A stretch of 64,000 nt of DNA, taken from contig CP136061.1 in the NCBI GenBank assembly GCA_032622095.1, positions 232,500,944 to 232,564,943 on the forward strand. The letters run 5' to 3'. The notes beneath the pieces are model-generated. The model saw only the letters and a list, made by a program, of their open reading frames with translations. It ran no database searches and was not told the origin of the DNA. Positions 24,313 to 35,615 of this stretch are shown here, piece by piece (positions within the stretch are counted from its first letter, which is position 1; every line of letters starts with the position of its first letter). The stretch comes from Siphonodentalium dalli. Its lineage: Eukaryota > Mollusca > Scaphopoda > Gadilida > Siphonodentaliidae. The translations under genes and the position numbers were made by a program.

Positions 24313-26880
24313 TATAATATATAACTGTCATAGCAGGTATGGCTATAAGGTGTTCTGATATGATGGTTGGTGGCACCTTTTTGGGAACAACAGTGAAGAA
24401 GTCATTAATTAGTAACTGGACTATTTATGTAAAAATTAAACACAATTTTGGCTTATTGGCACTATAAATATTACCTCACAATATCTGTGCATACTGTAGA
24501 ATAAAACACTTTTTATTTCAAAATGTATTTTTCAATGTCGAAAACAACATCATAACCGTTGCGGGAAGGCGAAGTTGTCTTACTGGTATATATTTAGAAG
24601 GAGCTTACGAAGTTTGGTCTGATCCATGTGTTCGTACTCGGTGTTCAGTTTACGCAGGGAAAGTAAACAAAGGGAAGGTTCAGCCATAGACTAAAAATAG
24701 GATAGACGTCGCACTCATGGTTATCAATCTGTAACGTTACTGGACCATTCTGAACTCCTCGACCTGTGACCTCTGCGGGCACCGGGCTCTCTCTTGTGGC
24801 AAGTTGTGCGTATTTTGCGTCCAGGTTTATTTATTCTGATTTCTTACATGTTGTGGGGATTTAGTTTTGTAATTTTCCTCGATCAGCTGGTGCAGGTATT
24901 GGAGGATCTGATTTCTTACGTGTCGTGGGGATTTAGTTTTGTAGTTTTCCTAGATCAACTGGTGCACATGTAAGTGTTGGAGGTATACTGAAGCACATGA
25001 TGCAGAGTGATTTTTCTCATAAACGTACACACGTACGTTGCTGATATTAATCAATGGATATATATGAGTCTCATGTCCTCCACATTTGAATCACTAGCCC
25101 GATTCAACCGGGAACTTTTTAACTTTTATAAATTATATACCGGTATATATATAAAACTAAAATAATTTCCCGTAAAATTAAATAAATGTCACAGGACCAC
25201 TGCACCTCATTCTATCTTGTATTCTAACATATACGAGTATTATAAACATGTCTTCCTTTAATATCTCAGAGAAATTAATTTCATCTTATAAAAACAGACA
25301 TATATATCATGTTTATATACATAAATGAATAACCAATGATTAGTTATTTGAGTTCCATGATTTTTTTTGTATATTTGGGTCACTGTAGGGTGTTTCAACA
25401 AACAGGTGTGTGTGTGTGGTCTTATTATATGAATTAACCTAAACATGAATATAAAGGGTATCTCTGTCCACCATGTCAGATATTAAAATAGATATTAACG
25501 AAGAACAGTTAATTGTATAGGCTACTTTGAAACTGAGCGAGATAATCCATACAGTAATAAAATAGTTAATGATTATGGTTCAATTTGTAAAATATACTAG
25601 TAAGATAACATACTTATAGTCCATTTAGGCATTTACATTGGAGAATTACAGTTACTGAAGCTGAATGGGATCAATGCTATTGGGAGCTAGAGGATACTTT
25701 TTTCAGACTGGAGGGACACACAATCTGCAAATGAACCCGGGTGTTGCCTTAGTATGGATACGTACCATGTGATAGAGAGACAATGTATAATTAATTTAAT
25801 GATGAACTTATAAATGTGTATCTTTTGTGACTCCTTTTCCTTGACAATCAATGAGACATCAGCTACTTTTTATCCAGGATTTTCGCACAAGTATAGTTCA
25901 ATTCAATCAATTCCTTCTTTATCTTGAACGCATCCTTGCATTATGCATCTCATTCTGTCTCATCTGGATTATTTTCGGCTCATGCATGTTGCACACATCA
26001 CTTTGTGACCCACCAATATCATTAAGGTGTTGCTATTGGCATATCTATCCACTTCCTGAAATAATACAGAATTCGAAGCATTTAATTTTAATTTTTAAAT
26101 AGTTTACAGGTTACTGGTATGAAATGTGTTATATTGGGATATTTCCATGCAGTACACACCACTCACCATTGCCTACATTGGTAAACCATGTAATATTCAG
26201 TTGTTCACACCTCTTTATGATAGCAGTATAAATTATACAAAAATAATGCTATTGCTAATATAATAATATAAAATAAGGCTAATGATATTATATTTCAACA
26301 TAGCTGACCAGTACTTGAATACATTATAATTAATGCCCACGCAGTCTCAATGTCATTTACTAACATTATCATTATGAATGTCACAATGTGAGTATACTAT
26401 ATCATCTAATGATCAAAAGACTATATGATCATTATGATTATGAAAAATATGTTTTAATATCAACAAATGTTATATATTACATAAAGTGGACATGAAACAA
26501 GTCAAACTATGAATAGTATGTTCACTACAATTAGAATCTAGGAGTAGGACATGTAAACTGCCAAATTGGTGAATTGTTTTGAATGTTCATTTCTAAATTA
26601 TTACTGTAGTGTAGTACACCTGATCACACCTGGCAGTCGCATGGAATTCTTGAAATCTGACAGCTGTCATTGAAATATTTCTTCCGTAAAACACGTTTGG
26701 ATCGGTACCCGGTATACATGATATTCAAATTACCAATGCAATCATGAATGGTGAGATCTATTAAATTAATTTCATTTTGAAAGTCGTTACTAACATAACT
26801 TCAGTCTTCATCCAGGTGAAAATGACAAAAATAGAATACAGAATGTCGTGTTGTTTATTACAAAAATGGTCTCAAACGGC
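24313..26880. other. Mostly single-copy non-coding stretch
   Basis: AT-rich DNA with no recognisable coding region. A 72-bp direct tandem repeat lies at 24835-24985. Short open frames such as 25851-26102 show no family resemblance. Confidence 0.5.
24835..24985. repeat. 72-bp tandem duplication
   Basis: Two copies start TCTGATTTCTTAC at 24835 and 24907. Both contain GTGGGGATTTAGTTTTGTA and a GATCAGCTGGTGCA-like block, with a few substitutions. Confidence 0.85.
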
Positions 26881-26892
26881 ATAAAAACTCAC

Positions 26893-26945
26893 CTTTCTGA
26901 CTCCCCAAAGGACACCCTTGGAAACGTGAGATTCTGATAATTCAT
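26893..26945 (-). CDS. Possible first coding exon, function unknown
   Basis: On the minus strand an ATG (26943-26945) opens a short frame starting MNYQNLTFPRV and ending SFGESE. It stops at a strong donor, GAAAG followed by GTGAGTTTTT (intron from 26892). Upstream on the same strand is the GC-rich promoter-like patch at 27000-27480. The arrangement fits a first exon, but only 17 codons are visible and I found no second exon. It could be chance. No family recognised. Confidence 0.25.
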
Positions 26946-26999
26946 GACAGTTGGTGTACAATTAATTCAGCTGCGATAGACGCCAGATTGTTCTCTTTA

Positions 27000-27480
27000 T
27001 ATTGCGACGAGAAAGCACTGTTTTTATTAGAAGATCGGAGTTGAACTACCTTTAGCAATGGCGGACAGAATCGGAGTGCGTTACCGATTGGCCCATCAAA
27101 TGACGTATCTATCCTTCTTTCATCTATGGTTCAGCTCTTCATGACGTTATGAAATCCGAATGGAGCCCGGCCGCCATGTTTCTGGTGGGATCTATGTTCC
27201 CTGGTTTTCGTAACCTCCTTCTACGCGTTAGACAACTTCGCCTGCCCGGTCTAACCTCAGCCTCCTCTACCGGTTACGCCGTGGAGTTGCACGGAACAGT
27301 GAGCCAGGTACGAGACCAATCGGAACTCACTACGCATTAGGCAGAGGCAGGGAGTATAGATAGGCGGGAGATGGAAGCGACGTAACGAGCCATGTAACGT
27401 CATAAGGGAGTCGCCATTGGACAAGCTGGCGGTATAGAAACTCCGTAGCGTCGTTGGTAACAACACAAAAAGCACACAAT
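27000..27480. promoter_or_regulatory. GC/CpG-rich promoter-like patch
   Basis: Unlike its AT-rich surroundings this stretch has many CpGs and a CCAAT box on the minus strand (inside GCCATTGGAC near 27413-27422). It also has TGACGTTA/TAACGTCA-type CRE-like sites near 27142 and 27396 and several ATGGCGG motifs. It resembles a housekeeping promoter, possibly divergent. No transcript can be confirmed from sequence. Confidence 0.35.
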
Positions 27481-28293
27481 TTTTCGAGACGGGCTTCGAA
27501 CAAATTGATCTCATTGAAAACAAACTTGACGCAAAGCTATAATTACTTCACAGTTGATAATGGAAAGCACTTACAAAGTCATTCATAGGAAAATAACATT
27601 TAACAAAACGTAATTTTATTGTCGGAATTGTGTATTAAAATGTACATACATGATACAGGTTCCCTATTTTCGAGATAAAAAAACGGACAAGCCAGTCGGC
27701 ATTTTGTCGCTTACATTGGTATATTAAGCTTTGTCAGAATGTCAGTGTAATATTTGATAGATTCTTTTGTCTATTCCACATTTGCTTGACTCGGCCCTCC
27801 AGCTGAATATACATATTCAGGAGAGCAGCATTACCGGTACTCCATTAGTCTCAACACAATTTGATACTGTCTTTATTCTGCAATTTTCTGGTCACATAAT
27901 TGACGGTAATTTTAAATCGAAGAAGCGAAAATATTGAGTCACAAAAGTAACCAAAATAACACTGACAGGTATGCGGAAACAGCTGATGATACCGCCAGGA
28001 ATTCTCCAGTCGGATTTCCGGAAGTGATGAGGAGTTACGTATCCCGTTTATTTATAATCCCTGGCAGTGAGTTCAGATTGCTCGCTTCGGGAGAGGGGTA
28101 ATGTTGCAAGAGCTATACTCGACCTTCACCTCAGAATTGGTAGTCACGTTATATTCAAGGATTTCGACTACAGCTCCATGCAGCTCCTTCCAATGTTGGG
28201 ACGGCACGTCGGTAATCGAATGGACCCAGATGAAATCTGATAGTTTAGCGAGTAGACCTGGCAGTGGGGACCGCCATAATAACAGACGTTTAA
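27481..28293. other. Non-coding stretch, no gene recognised
   Basis: Single-copy AT-rich DNA. A short palindrome CTGAATATACATATTCAG lies near 27802-27819. A short open frame from 28101 has no family resemblance and runs into the MITE. Confidence 0.45.
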
Positions 28294-28885
28294 AGGGGTA
28301 CTGTACCCAAGATGTTGTTGTTGGTTTCTATAATCCCCGAGTCGGAGAATAAGGTAACAACTTTTCCATTTTTTGAAAGTCTGTTGAGTACGAAGTATTG
28401 TTACGGATGGCAAATTTACCGGAATGCAAAAATACAAATTGTCGTTGTCGAGTAATTTTTGTACAGTTTTCAACCAAATGAATCAAATAAACATTATATT
28501 ATGTGCTTAGTAGTCCCATATACTCATTTAAGTTAGTGTATGGTCACTAGTCAATGAGTGGCTTGGGTTTTCTCCCCGTATAAGCATAATGTTTCAAACG
28601 ATCGTGTGTGCAATTGTTTTATTAATCCAGTATCCCTCAATTATAATTTGATTACGTTTTGTACACGGAAATTCCAATTTTAAGAGACGCCATTTTATGG
28701 CTGGAGCCATAAAATCAATTTATATTAAATTATTAACTTTTAAATTATTAAATTTTAAGATAGCCTATTAACCTGAGCGTTTACAGAATACATCTTCGAC
28801 TCAAATTACTTATATTTCTATATAGTATCGATAATAGATCGTTGTTATCACCGGGAATTTATTGAAAATGGCGTACAGTACCCCT
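28294..28885 (-). mobile_element. TTAA-target MITE, copy 2
   Basis: Same family as 4627-5209, in the opposite orientation. AGGGGTACTGTAC opens the left end and GGCGTACAGTACCCCT the right, with TTAA on both sides (28290-28293 and 28886-28889). 592 bp, non-coding. Confidence 0.9.
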
Positions 28886-29255
28886 TTAAAACAATTTTAT
28901 TGTTTCAAAATATTCACTTTATGGAACTATTTGTGCCCGAGGAAGTAGGTAATATATATTTTGGTGTATTATAGTATATATTAGCATATGTGCGTATAGG
29001 CATATCACATGGGTGGGTGGTTTAAGAAGATGATTTTAAAAATCGTGATTTCTGCTAGCAGCTATGTTCACTTTTACTGGTACTACTGTACTAGTACTAA
29101 TAGTAGTTACGATATAGTACATTTTACAGTTTATTTAAGTAACGCGAGTACTAGTCTGCTAGTGGGTCATTCCACATAACAATACACAAATACACAGTAA
29201 TCTTATCCCTTGGCCAAAATGCAAATTTATTCTTTTCAACGGAAACAGGAATTAA
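28886..29255. other. Spacer between two MITE copies
   Basis: About 360 bp of AT-rich single-copy DNA. No gene seen. Confidence 0.5.
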
Positions 29256-29843
29256 AGGGGTACTGTACGCCATTTTCATTAAATTTCCGGTGACAACAAC
29301 GATCTAATATCGATAATATATAGAAACATAAGTAATTTGAGTCGAAGATGTATTCTGTAAACTCTCAGGTTAATAGGCTATCTTAAAATTTAATAATTTA
29401 AAAGTTAATAATTTGATATAAATTGAATTTATGACTGGAGCCATAAAATGGCGTCAATTAAATTACGAATTTCCGTAATCAAACAAAGTAATTGAGGTAT
29501 ACTGGATTGTTAAACCGATCGCACACACGATCGCTTAAAATATTATGATGATACGGGAACACTCATGCCACTCACTGACTAGCGACGATACAATAACTTA
29601 AATGATTATATGGGACTAGTATGCCTATAATATAACTTTTATTTGATTCATTTGGTTGAAAACTGTACAAAAATTACTCGACAACGACAATTTGTATTTT
29701 TGCATTCCGGTAAATTTGTCATCCGTAACACTACTTCGTACTCAACAGACTTTCAAATAATGAAAAAATTGTTACCTTATTCTCCGACTCGGAGAGTGAC
29801 TGACTATAGAAACCAACAACAACATTTGGCGTACAGTACCCCT
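29256..29843 (+). mobile_element. TTAA-target MITE, copy 3
   Basis: 588 bp in the same orientation as copy 1, flanked by TTAA at 29252-29255 and 29844-29847. It differs from copy 1 by few substitutions and small indels. Copies 2 and 3 face each other about 370 bp apart. Confidence 0.92.
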
Positions 29844-29862
29844 TTAAAGGCGTCTCACAATA

Positions 29863-31084
29863 ATGTATCCTGATTGTAATCATTTAATAGGTAAACATAT
29901 TACTTATCCATTGAACAGTCCAATGCTAGCACAGGATTGTAATCATTTAATAGGTAAACATATTACTTATCCATTGAACAGTCCAATGCTAGCACAGGAT
30001 TGTAATCATTTAATAGGTAAACATATTACTTATCCATTGAACAGTCCAATGCTAGCACATGATTGGAATCATTTAATAGGTAAACATATTACTTATCCAT
30101 TGAACAGTCCAATGCTAGCACAGGATTGTAATCATTTAATAGGTAAACATATTACTTATCCATTGAACACTCCAATGCTAGCACAGGATTGTAATCATTT
30201 AATAGGTAAACATATTACTTATCCATTGAACAGTCCAATGCTAGCACAGGATTGTAATCATTTAATAGGTAAACATATTACTTATCCATTGAACAGTCCA
30301 ATGCTAGCACAGGATTGTAATCATTTAATAGGTAAACATATTACTTATCCATTGAACAGTCCAATGCTAGCACAGGATTGTAATCATTTAATAGGTAAAC
30401 ATATTACTTATCCATTGGACAGTCCAATGCTAGCACAGGATTGGAATCATTTAATAGGTGAACATATTACTTATCCATTGAACAGTCCAATGCTAGCACA
30501 GGATTGTAATCATTTAATAGGTAAACATATTACTTATCCATTGAACAGTCCAATGCTAGCACATGATTGGAATCATTTAATAGGTAAACATATTACTTAT
30601 CCATTGAACAGTCCAATGCTAGCACATGATTGTAATCATTTAATAGGTAAACATACTACTTATCCATTGAACAGTCCAATGCTAGCACAGGATTGTAATC
30701 ATTTAATAGGTAAACATATTACTTATCCATTGAACACCCCAATGCTAGCACATGATTGGAATCATTTAATAGGTAAACATATTACTTATCCATTGAACAG
30801 TCCAATGCTAGCACAGGATTGTAATCATTTAATAGGTAAACATATTACTTATCCATTGAACAGTCCAATGCTAGCACATGATTGTAATCATTTAATAGGT
30901 AAACATATTACTTATCCATTGAACAGTCCAATGCTAGCACAGGATTGTAATCATTTAATAGGTAAACATATTACTTATCCATTGAACAGTCCAATGCTAG
31001 CACAGGATTGTAATCATTTAATAGGTAAACATATTACTTATCCATTGAACAGTCCAATGCTAGCACAGGATTGTAATCATTTAA
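29863..31084. repeat. 63-bp minisatellite, first block (about 19 units)
   Basis: The unit contains GATTGTAATCATTTAATAGG and CCAATGCTAGCACAG. The exact 63-bp period is a multiple of three with no stop in one frame, so an uninterrupted 412-codon frame of 21-residue repeats results. Units differ at a few recurring sites (TGT/TGG, CAG/CAT, AGT/ACT). I treat the frame as a consequence of the period, not as a gene. No promoter or splice evidence was found. Confidence 0.92.
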
Positions 31085-31563
31085 AGGTACTCAATCCGTA
31101 AAGAGGGTCCCCATCTCAACAGATTCCAACAACAACAATCCGATCAGAGGGTCCTATATTACTATTTCTTTGGCTTTGGGGGTAAAAAATATTTGATTCG
31201 AGTCGAGGAACCCATCAAACAAAGGTCAGAGTTATTAGATATTGATTTTTGAAATTTGTTATGTTCTCGAGATGAGTACTAATAACTGCCGTCAATTTGG
31301 TAACCTGTTCGAGATTTTACGCCAAAACTCTATTCAAACAGACAAGGATGGATAACTCTATAATCAAGTGGTAATAATAACGAAATTTTGACTGTCTTCT
31401 GGGCCAGAAAGAATTCCCGATAATGAAAAATAATAGATTTCTAAAATCGATATCTAACAAATCTGAGCTTTGATGGGTGACTTCCTCGACTCGAATCAAA
31501 TATTTTTGACCCCCGAAGCCATTGAAATAGTAATTGAGAGGAGTTTTATCGGATTGAGTACCT
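31085..31563. mobile_element. TTAA-target foldback MITE inside the minisatellite
   Basis: The termini are AGGTACTCAATCCG and CGGATTGAGTACCT. TTAA lies on both sides (31081-31084, 31564-31567), and the interrupted satellite unit resumes exactly in register. Internal inverted repeats span nearly the full 479 bp (about 31165-31255 against 31435-31535). It belongs to a different family from the 583-592-bp TTAA MITEs. Non-coding. Confidence 0.92.
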
Positions 31564-32057
31564 TTAATAGGTAAACATATTACTTATCCATTGAACAGTC
31601 CAATGCTAGCACAGGATTGTAATCATTTAATAGGTAAACATATTACTTATCCATTGAACAGTCCAATGCTAGCATAGGATTGTAATCATTTAATAGGTAA
31701 ACATATTACTTATACATTGAAAAGTCCAATGCTAGCACAGGATTGTAATAATTTAATAGGTAAACATATTACTTATCCATTGAACAGTCCAATGCTAGCA
31801 CAGGATTGTAATCATTTAATAGGTAAACATATTACTTATCCATTGAACAGTCCAATGCTAGCACAGGATTGTAATCATTTAATAGGTAAACATATTACTT
31901 ATCCATTGAACAGTCCAATGCTAGCACAGGATTGTAATCATTTAATAGGTAAACATATTACTTATCCATTGAACACTCCAATGCTAGCACAGGATTGTTA
32001 TCATTTAATAGGTAAACATATTACTTATCCATTGAACAGTCCAATGCTAGCACATGT
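31564..32057. repeat. 63-bp minisatellite, second block (about 8 units)
   Basis: Continuation of the same array after the MITE. One unit has CATAGG in place of CACAGG, giving a TAG (31675-31677) in the otherwise open frame. This argues against coding function. Confidence 0.9.
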
Positions 32058-32274
32058 TTTAGACTAAAACTTTTAGTTGATATTTTGCTTAATATTTGCG
32101 TAATAGTCGGACTATTTTATAGTCCATTGTGCTTATCCCCAAGAGTGTTTATATATTCATACAGATCTTGCGTGCCGGTAATTAACACAAATATGTAAAT
32201 TAGCACATGTTGAGCAGGCTGTGGCGTAGGTAGGTGCCACCTGAGAGTACAGAAATAGCGACTGGTATTTCCTG

Positions 32275-32525
32275 CCCTGTGTGGGAACTGTTACATCGGA
32301 AGTCGTTCTATCGCCGATTTGTGATGGTTCTTGACTGATTTGTGACGGTTCCTGATGATCCAAGACGTTATACATTTTCGCGAGTTTTTGACAGTTAAAA
32401 CGCAATGTTTGAGCCATCTAGGTGATAATTCGATTAGTTTTTCCATTCCCATCATAATCTATGGTCTCAAATAACGTAAACATAATGAAAATCCTATTGT
32501 GCGAGTAATAACAACGACGAAAACT
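32275..32525. repeat. Diverged dispersed repeat, copy 1
   Basis: Shares ACATCGGAAGTCGTTCTATC, a TGATGGTTC block and a distal GTGCGAGT-ACAACGACGAAAAC block with 41255-41505, and its first part with 40963-41035. Origin unknown; no coding capacity. Confidence 0.7.
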
Positions 32526-32534
32526 GCTTATTGT

Positions 32535-32600
32535 GATATCTCGATCGGTTCTCTCCCGATCGAGTCGGTTCTCTCCCAATTTAATCGGTTCTGTCCGGGA
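32535..32600. repeat. Short tandem repeat, TCGGTTCTCTCCC type
   Basis: Three adjacent degenerate copies of TCGGTTCTCTCCC separated by short AT or GATCGAG spacers. Confidence 0.6.
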
Positions 32601-33554
32601 AATACGATGACTATTATTTGGAAGGATACGTGAAAATAACCATGTGAACACAACGAAATATCAATTATGCTGAATTTACACCACCTATAAATGATCAATT
32701 TCGGTGAGTTACACTGCCTTCTTACATATAATTATGTGTCAACAGTAGTAACATAATCGTTCACTTTATTGTGACGCAAAGAAGGGGGGAGCGAGTCTGG
32801 AAAAAAATTGCACATATAGGGCCCAAAAAGGTTTTTTCCGACCCCGAGGGACCCACCACCCCATTTGTGCAAAAAAAATATTTTTTTCCCCCAAAATTTT
32901 GGGGACCCCCCCCCCCCTTTCTCATGTTTTTATCAAAATTTCAGAGTGTTTTTTTTAGCCGTTCTGCAATAACTGTGTTAACAGCCTTTCAATCCCATTC
33001 CACTATCCTTTTTTGGTGCAAACTCTTGCTGTGTACCATTAAGACTCAAACGTATGTACGTATATAGATATAGTCATATACTACATGCAGGCTTAGTTTG
33101 AATAGAGACTGGTGCACACCAATTCAACACATATAGACCGCCAACACATGTCGATATAAAGCTGCTTTCACTGACATGCTGCTGATGCTTGCGGCTATCG
33201 GATTATATAGGTACAACGTTTCAAACCATACATATATTTAATACTGGGGTTGCTGTGGACGCAGTTAAGCGCAACGTTTTGACCTCGGATGCGTCTAACC
33301 GCATCAGCCGCAGGTATGCGAAAGCAGCTTAAGGCTCCGGAATTCGACCTGCATGTGGTTCATCAACATAACCAACTAAAAGTAGCTTGCCGGAATCACT
33401 GGATATAAAGACCCATACATACAGCGAAAGGGTGTCGCGTAAAGCACATAGCCGGGGCAGAGGCAGGTACACGAAAATACTACATAGTGCCAATTAAGCT
33501 ATGTCCATCAACCTTGGTCAAAATTTTCAACTGTTCGAAATATCATGCCCGGCA
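32601..33554. other. Non-coding stretch with homopolymer-rich repeat
   Basis: Around 32815-32945 the text has A, T and C tracts with a GACCCACCACCCC motif, resembling (reverse orientation) the G-rich repeat near 10600-10760. The rest is single-copy in this window. No gene seen. Confidence 0.45.
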
Positions 33555-34050
33555 TAACAATAGTTGGAAATGTCACACGAAACAATGGGTTAAAATCGAT
33601 TTCGTAGATCGATTTTCAACAATCTATTGGTGGGGAATATTTTGTTTTAGACCATCATTTACATATTTTCCTACTTTTGGTCAAAATTTGGACTGAAATG
33701 ACCATCAATTGGAAATTTTGCAACCTTGTAGGGGGTGTCAGGTTTAAAGTTTCTAACATTTGGAAACACTGAGGCTACTCAATAGATACTAGGATTTTGT
33801 AATTTGTATGTTCAGATTTCAAAATTTTCTCACACAGGTGACAGGACCGATCTATGGTCGGCCCAGTGTGTCCTGGTCCCTCCCATATGGTCAGTTAAAA
33901 ACTCAAGAAAAACAAATCGTGGGCGGTGATATTCCCTGCAGATAGACTACTATAGATGTTAGGATTTAGAAATTTTCAGGTTCAGGTCACAAACTTGTCT
34001 GATACTGGTTCGATCCATGGTCAGGCCCAGTGGATTATGTTATTCTCACA
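33555..34050 (-). mobile_element. Diverged fragment of the hAT-like MITE family
   Basis: Reverse-complement similarity to the right part of 3302-4375: the blocks ATAGTTGGAAAT, TTTTGGTCAAAATTTGG, TGACCATCAATTGGAAA and GTCGGCCCAGTGTG occur in the expected order. The ends are not preserved. Confidence 0.65.
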
Positions 34051-34889
34051 TGCACAAGACAATTGATTCATTTAGAATAGCTAGGCTATATAGATACCGT
34101 CCAGATCCAGGCCTGTGAGAGAAAACTTGGAAAAATCAAAGCTCAACTTTTTTGTTTCAGGGCGGATCTAATGTACGCCGTTTGCATCGTATTTTTCCAA
34201 CATTTTCACCGGGGGAGAAACCCCGGACCCCCCCCCATTCAATGCGATAGGGGACACCCCATCTCGTCGCTTCACAGCTCGTGTCCAATGCCCTCATAAT
34301 ATATGACGAACTGTCTTTCATGTGTTTGCAAATAATCCAGATTCGTGCGCATTTTAATTTCTTTCTAATTAATTTCCAGATAGTCCCTCGTATAAGTGGA
34401 AATGATGTTGGATCCTGTTGTATATACTGTTTAGTTGGAACATTATGCGCTGAAATGATTGTGGTAGTATATATTATTGGCAACATGTTTAATGAGTCTG
34501 GCATAGTTAGCTCACAACCGAAGTGTTGTTTCGGCTTTCCTCTGAGCAGAACTTAAATTTCGACAATTTTCGGTGGCCATTTTTTTTAGCCATCTTAGAA
34601 TTTTTAATCGTGCTTGCCTACTCATACCCACAAAAAACATACTGATTTAAATCAATGATGTATATTGGTGCCGAATTGGCGTTTTGTCGTGTGGGTTTTC
34701 GTGAATAACTATTTATTTGCGATTTTCATTATTATTGGCGGCCATGTTAGACGCCATCTTGAATTCTGCATTTTCCCCAAAGCGGATTTTGGATATGTTA
34801 TACACTCCCGCGTCGAATGACACCAAAATCGCTTCTTTACCAATTTCTTCTGGGTATAACCTCCGACAACCATACTAAAAAGCCATACA
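34051..34889. other. Non-coding stretch
   Basis: Contains GGTGGCCATTTTTTTTAGCC and GGCGGCCATGTTAGACGCC motifs (34570-34760) like the ATGGCGGCC blocks of the giant foldback. It is possibly an old relative. Short open frames on both strands lack family resemblance. Confidence 0.4.
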
Positions 34890-35615
34890 GTGCATACACA
34901 ACTTCCCGATATACCAATACCCCGCACACACGCCATTCGTACACTCAAGACTTGCATATACAGCTCACCCATGACAATTCAGCCACTCGCTGTATACTCA
35001 CCCACCTCAGTCAAGAACATACAACTACTCCTTATATACATATACACAAAACAATGGCAATACAGCAACCACAGATATACTTATACATCCCACCCATGAC
35101 CACAAGGGCATGCTTATACACTCCAACAACCATCACCGTATAGTCATTCCATATACCGCACGCCTATACACGTTATCCATGATAACCATACAACTACTCC
35201 ATATTTATCCATACACCCCACCCATTATCACAAAGCCAACATATGTATACATATACACCACCCATGACAATACAGCCACCAAATTGACACCTGTGACAAT
35301 ACAGCCACCCAATTGACACATGTACATCCCAACCATGACCACAGCCACTGTATACATAAAAACACACAGATGATCATGAAGCTACTCTCTTATGCACCAC
35401 TTCATCGACCATACAGCCACTCACTGTATACCTATTAACCTCACACACGACTGCACAGCCACTCCCTGTATAGCCTTACATCTCACTATGTACACCCCTT
35501 CCATGACCATATAGCCATTCCTTGTATAACTTCACACCATTCATGAGCAAGCAATAACTCCCTGTATACATATTCACCTCGCCTATGACCATACCATCAC
35601 TTCCTGGCTGTCATA
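34890..35615. repeat. Degenerate minisatellite, roughly 45-bp period
   Basis: Recurring CCCATGAC, ATACAGCCACTC, CTGTATAC and ATACACCCCACCC words in the same order across about 700 bp. The period wanders between about 40 and 50 bp. Confidence 0.7.

Noticed and set aside
29863-31101. 412-codon open frame of 21-residue repeats as a protein gene
   Set aside because: The 63-bp period automatically keeps one frame open. The second block has an in-frame stop, a non-coding MITE interrupts the array, and there is no promoter, splice or domain evidence.
29863-32057. CRISPR-like array
   Set aside because: Units are contiguous 63-bp repeats with no unique spacers, and the setting is eukaryotic.
34000-34030. 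tRNA B-box-like GGTTCGATCC
   Set aside because: No matching A box or cloverleaf nearby; it lies in a diverged hAT-like MITE fragment.
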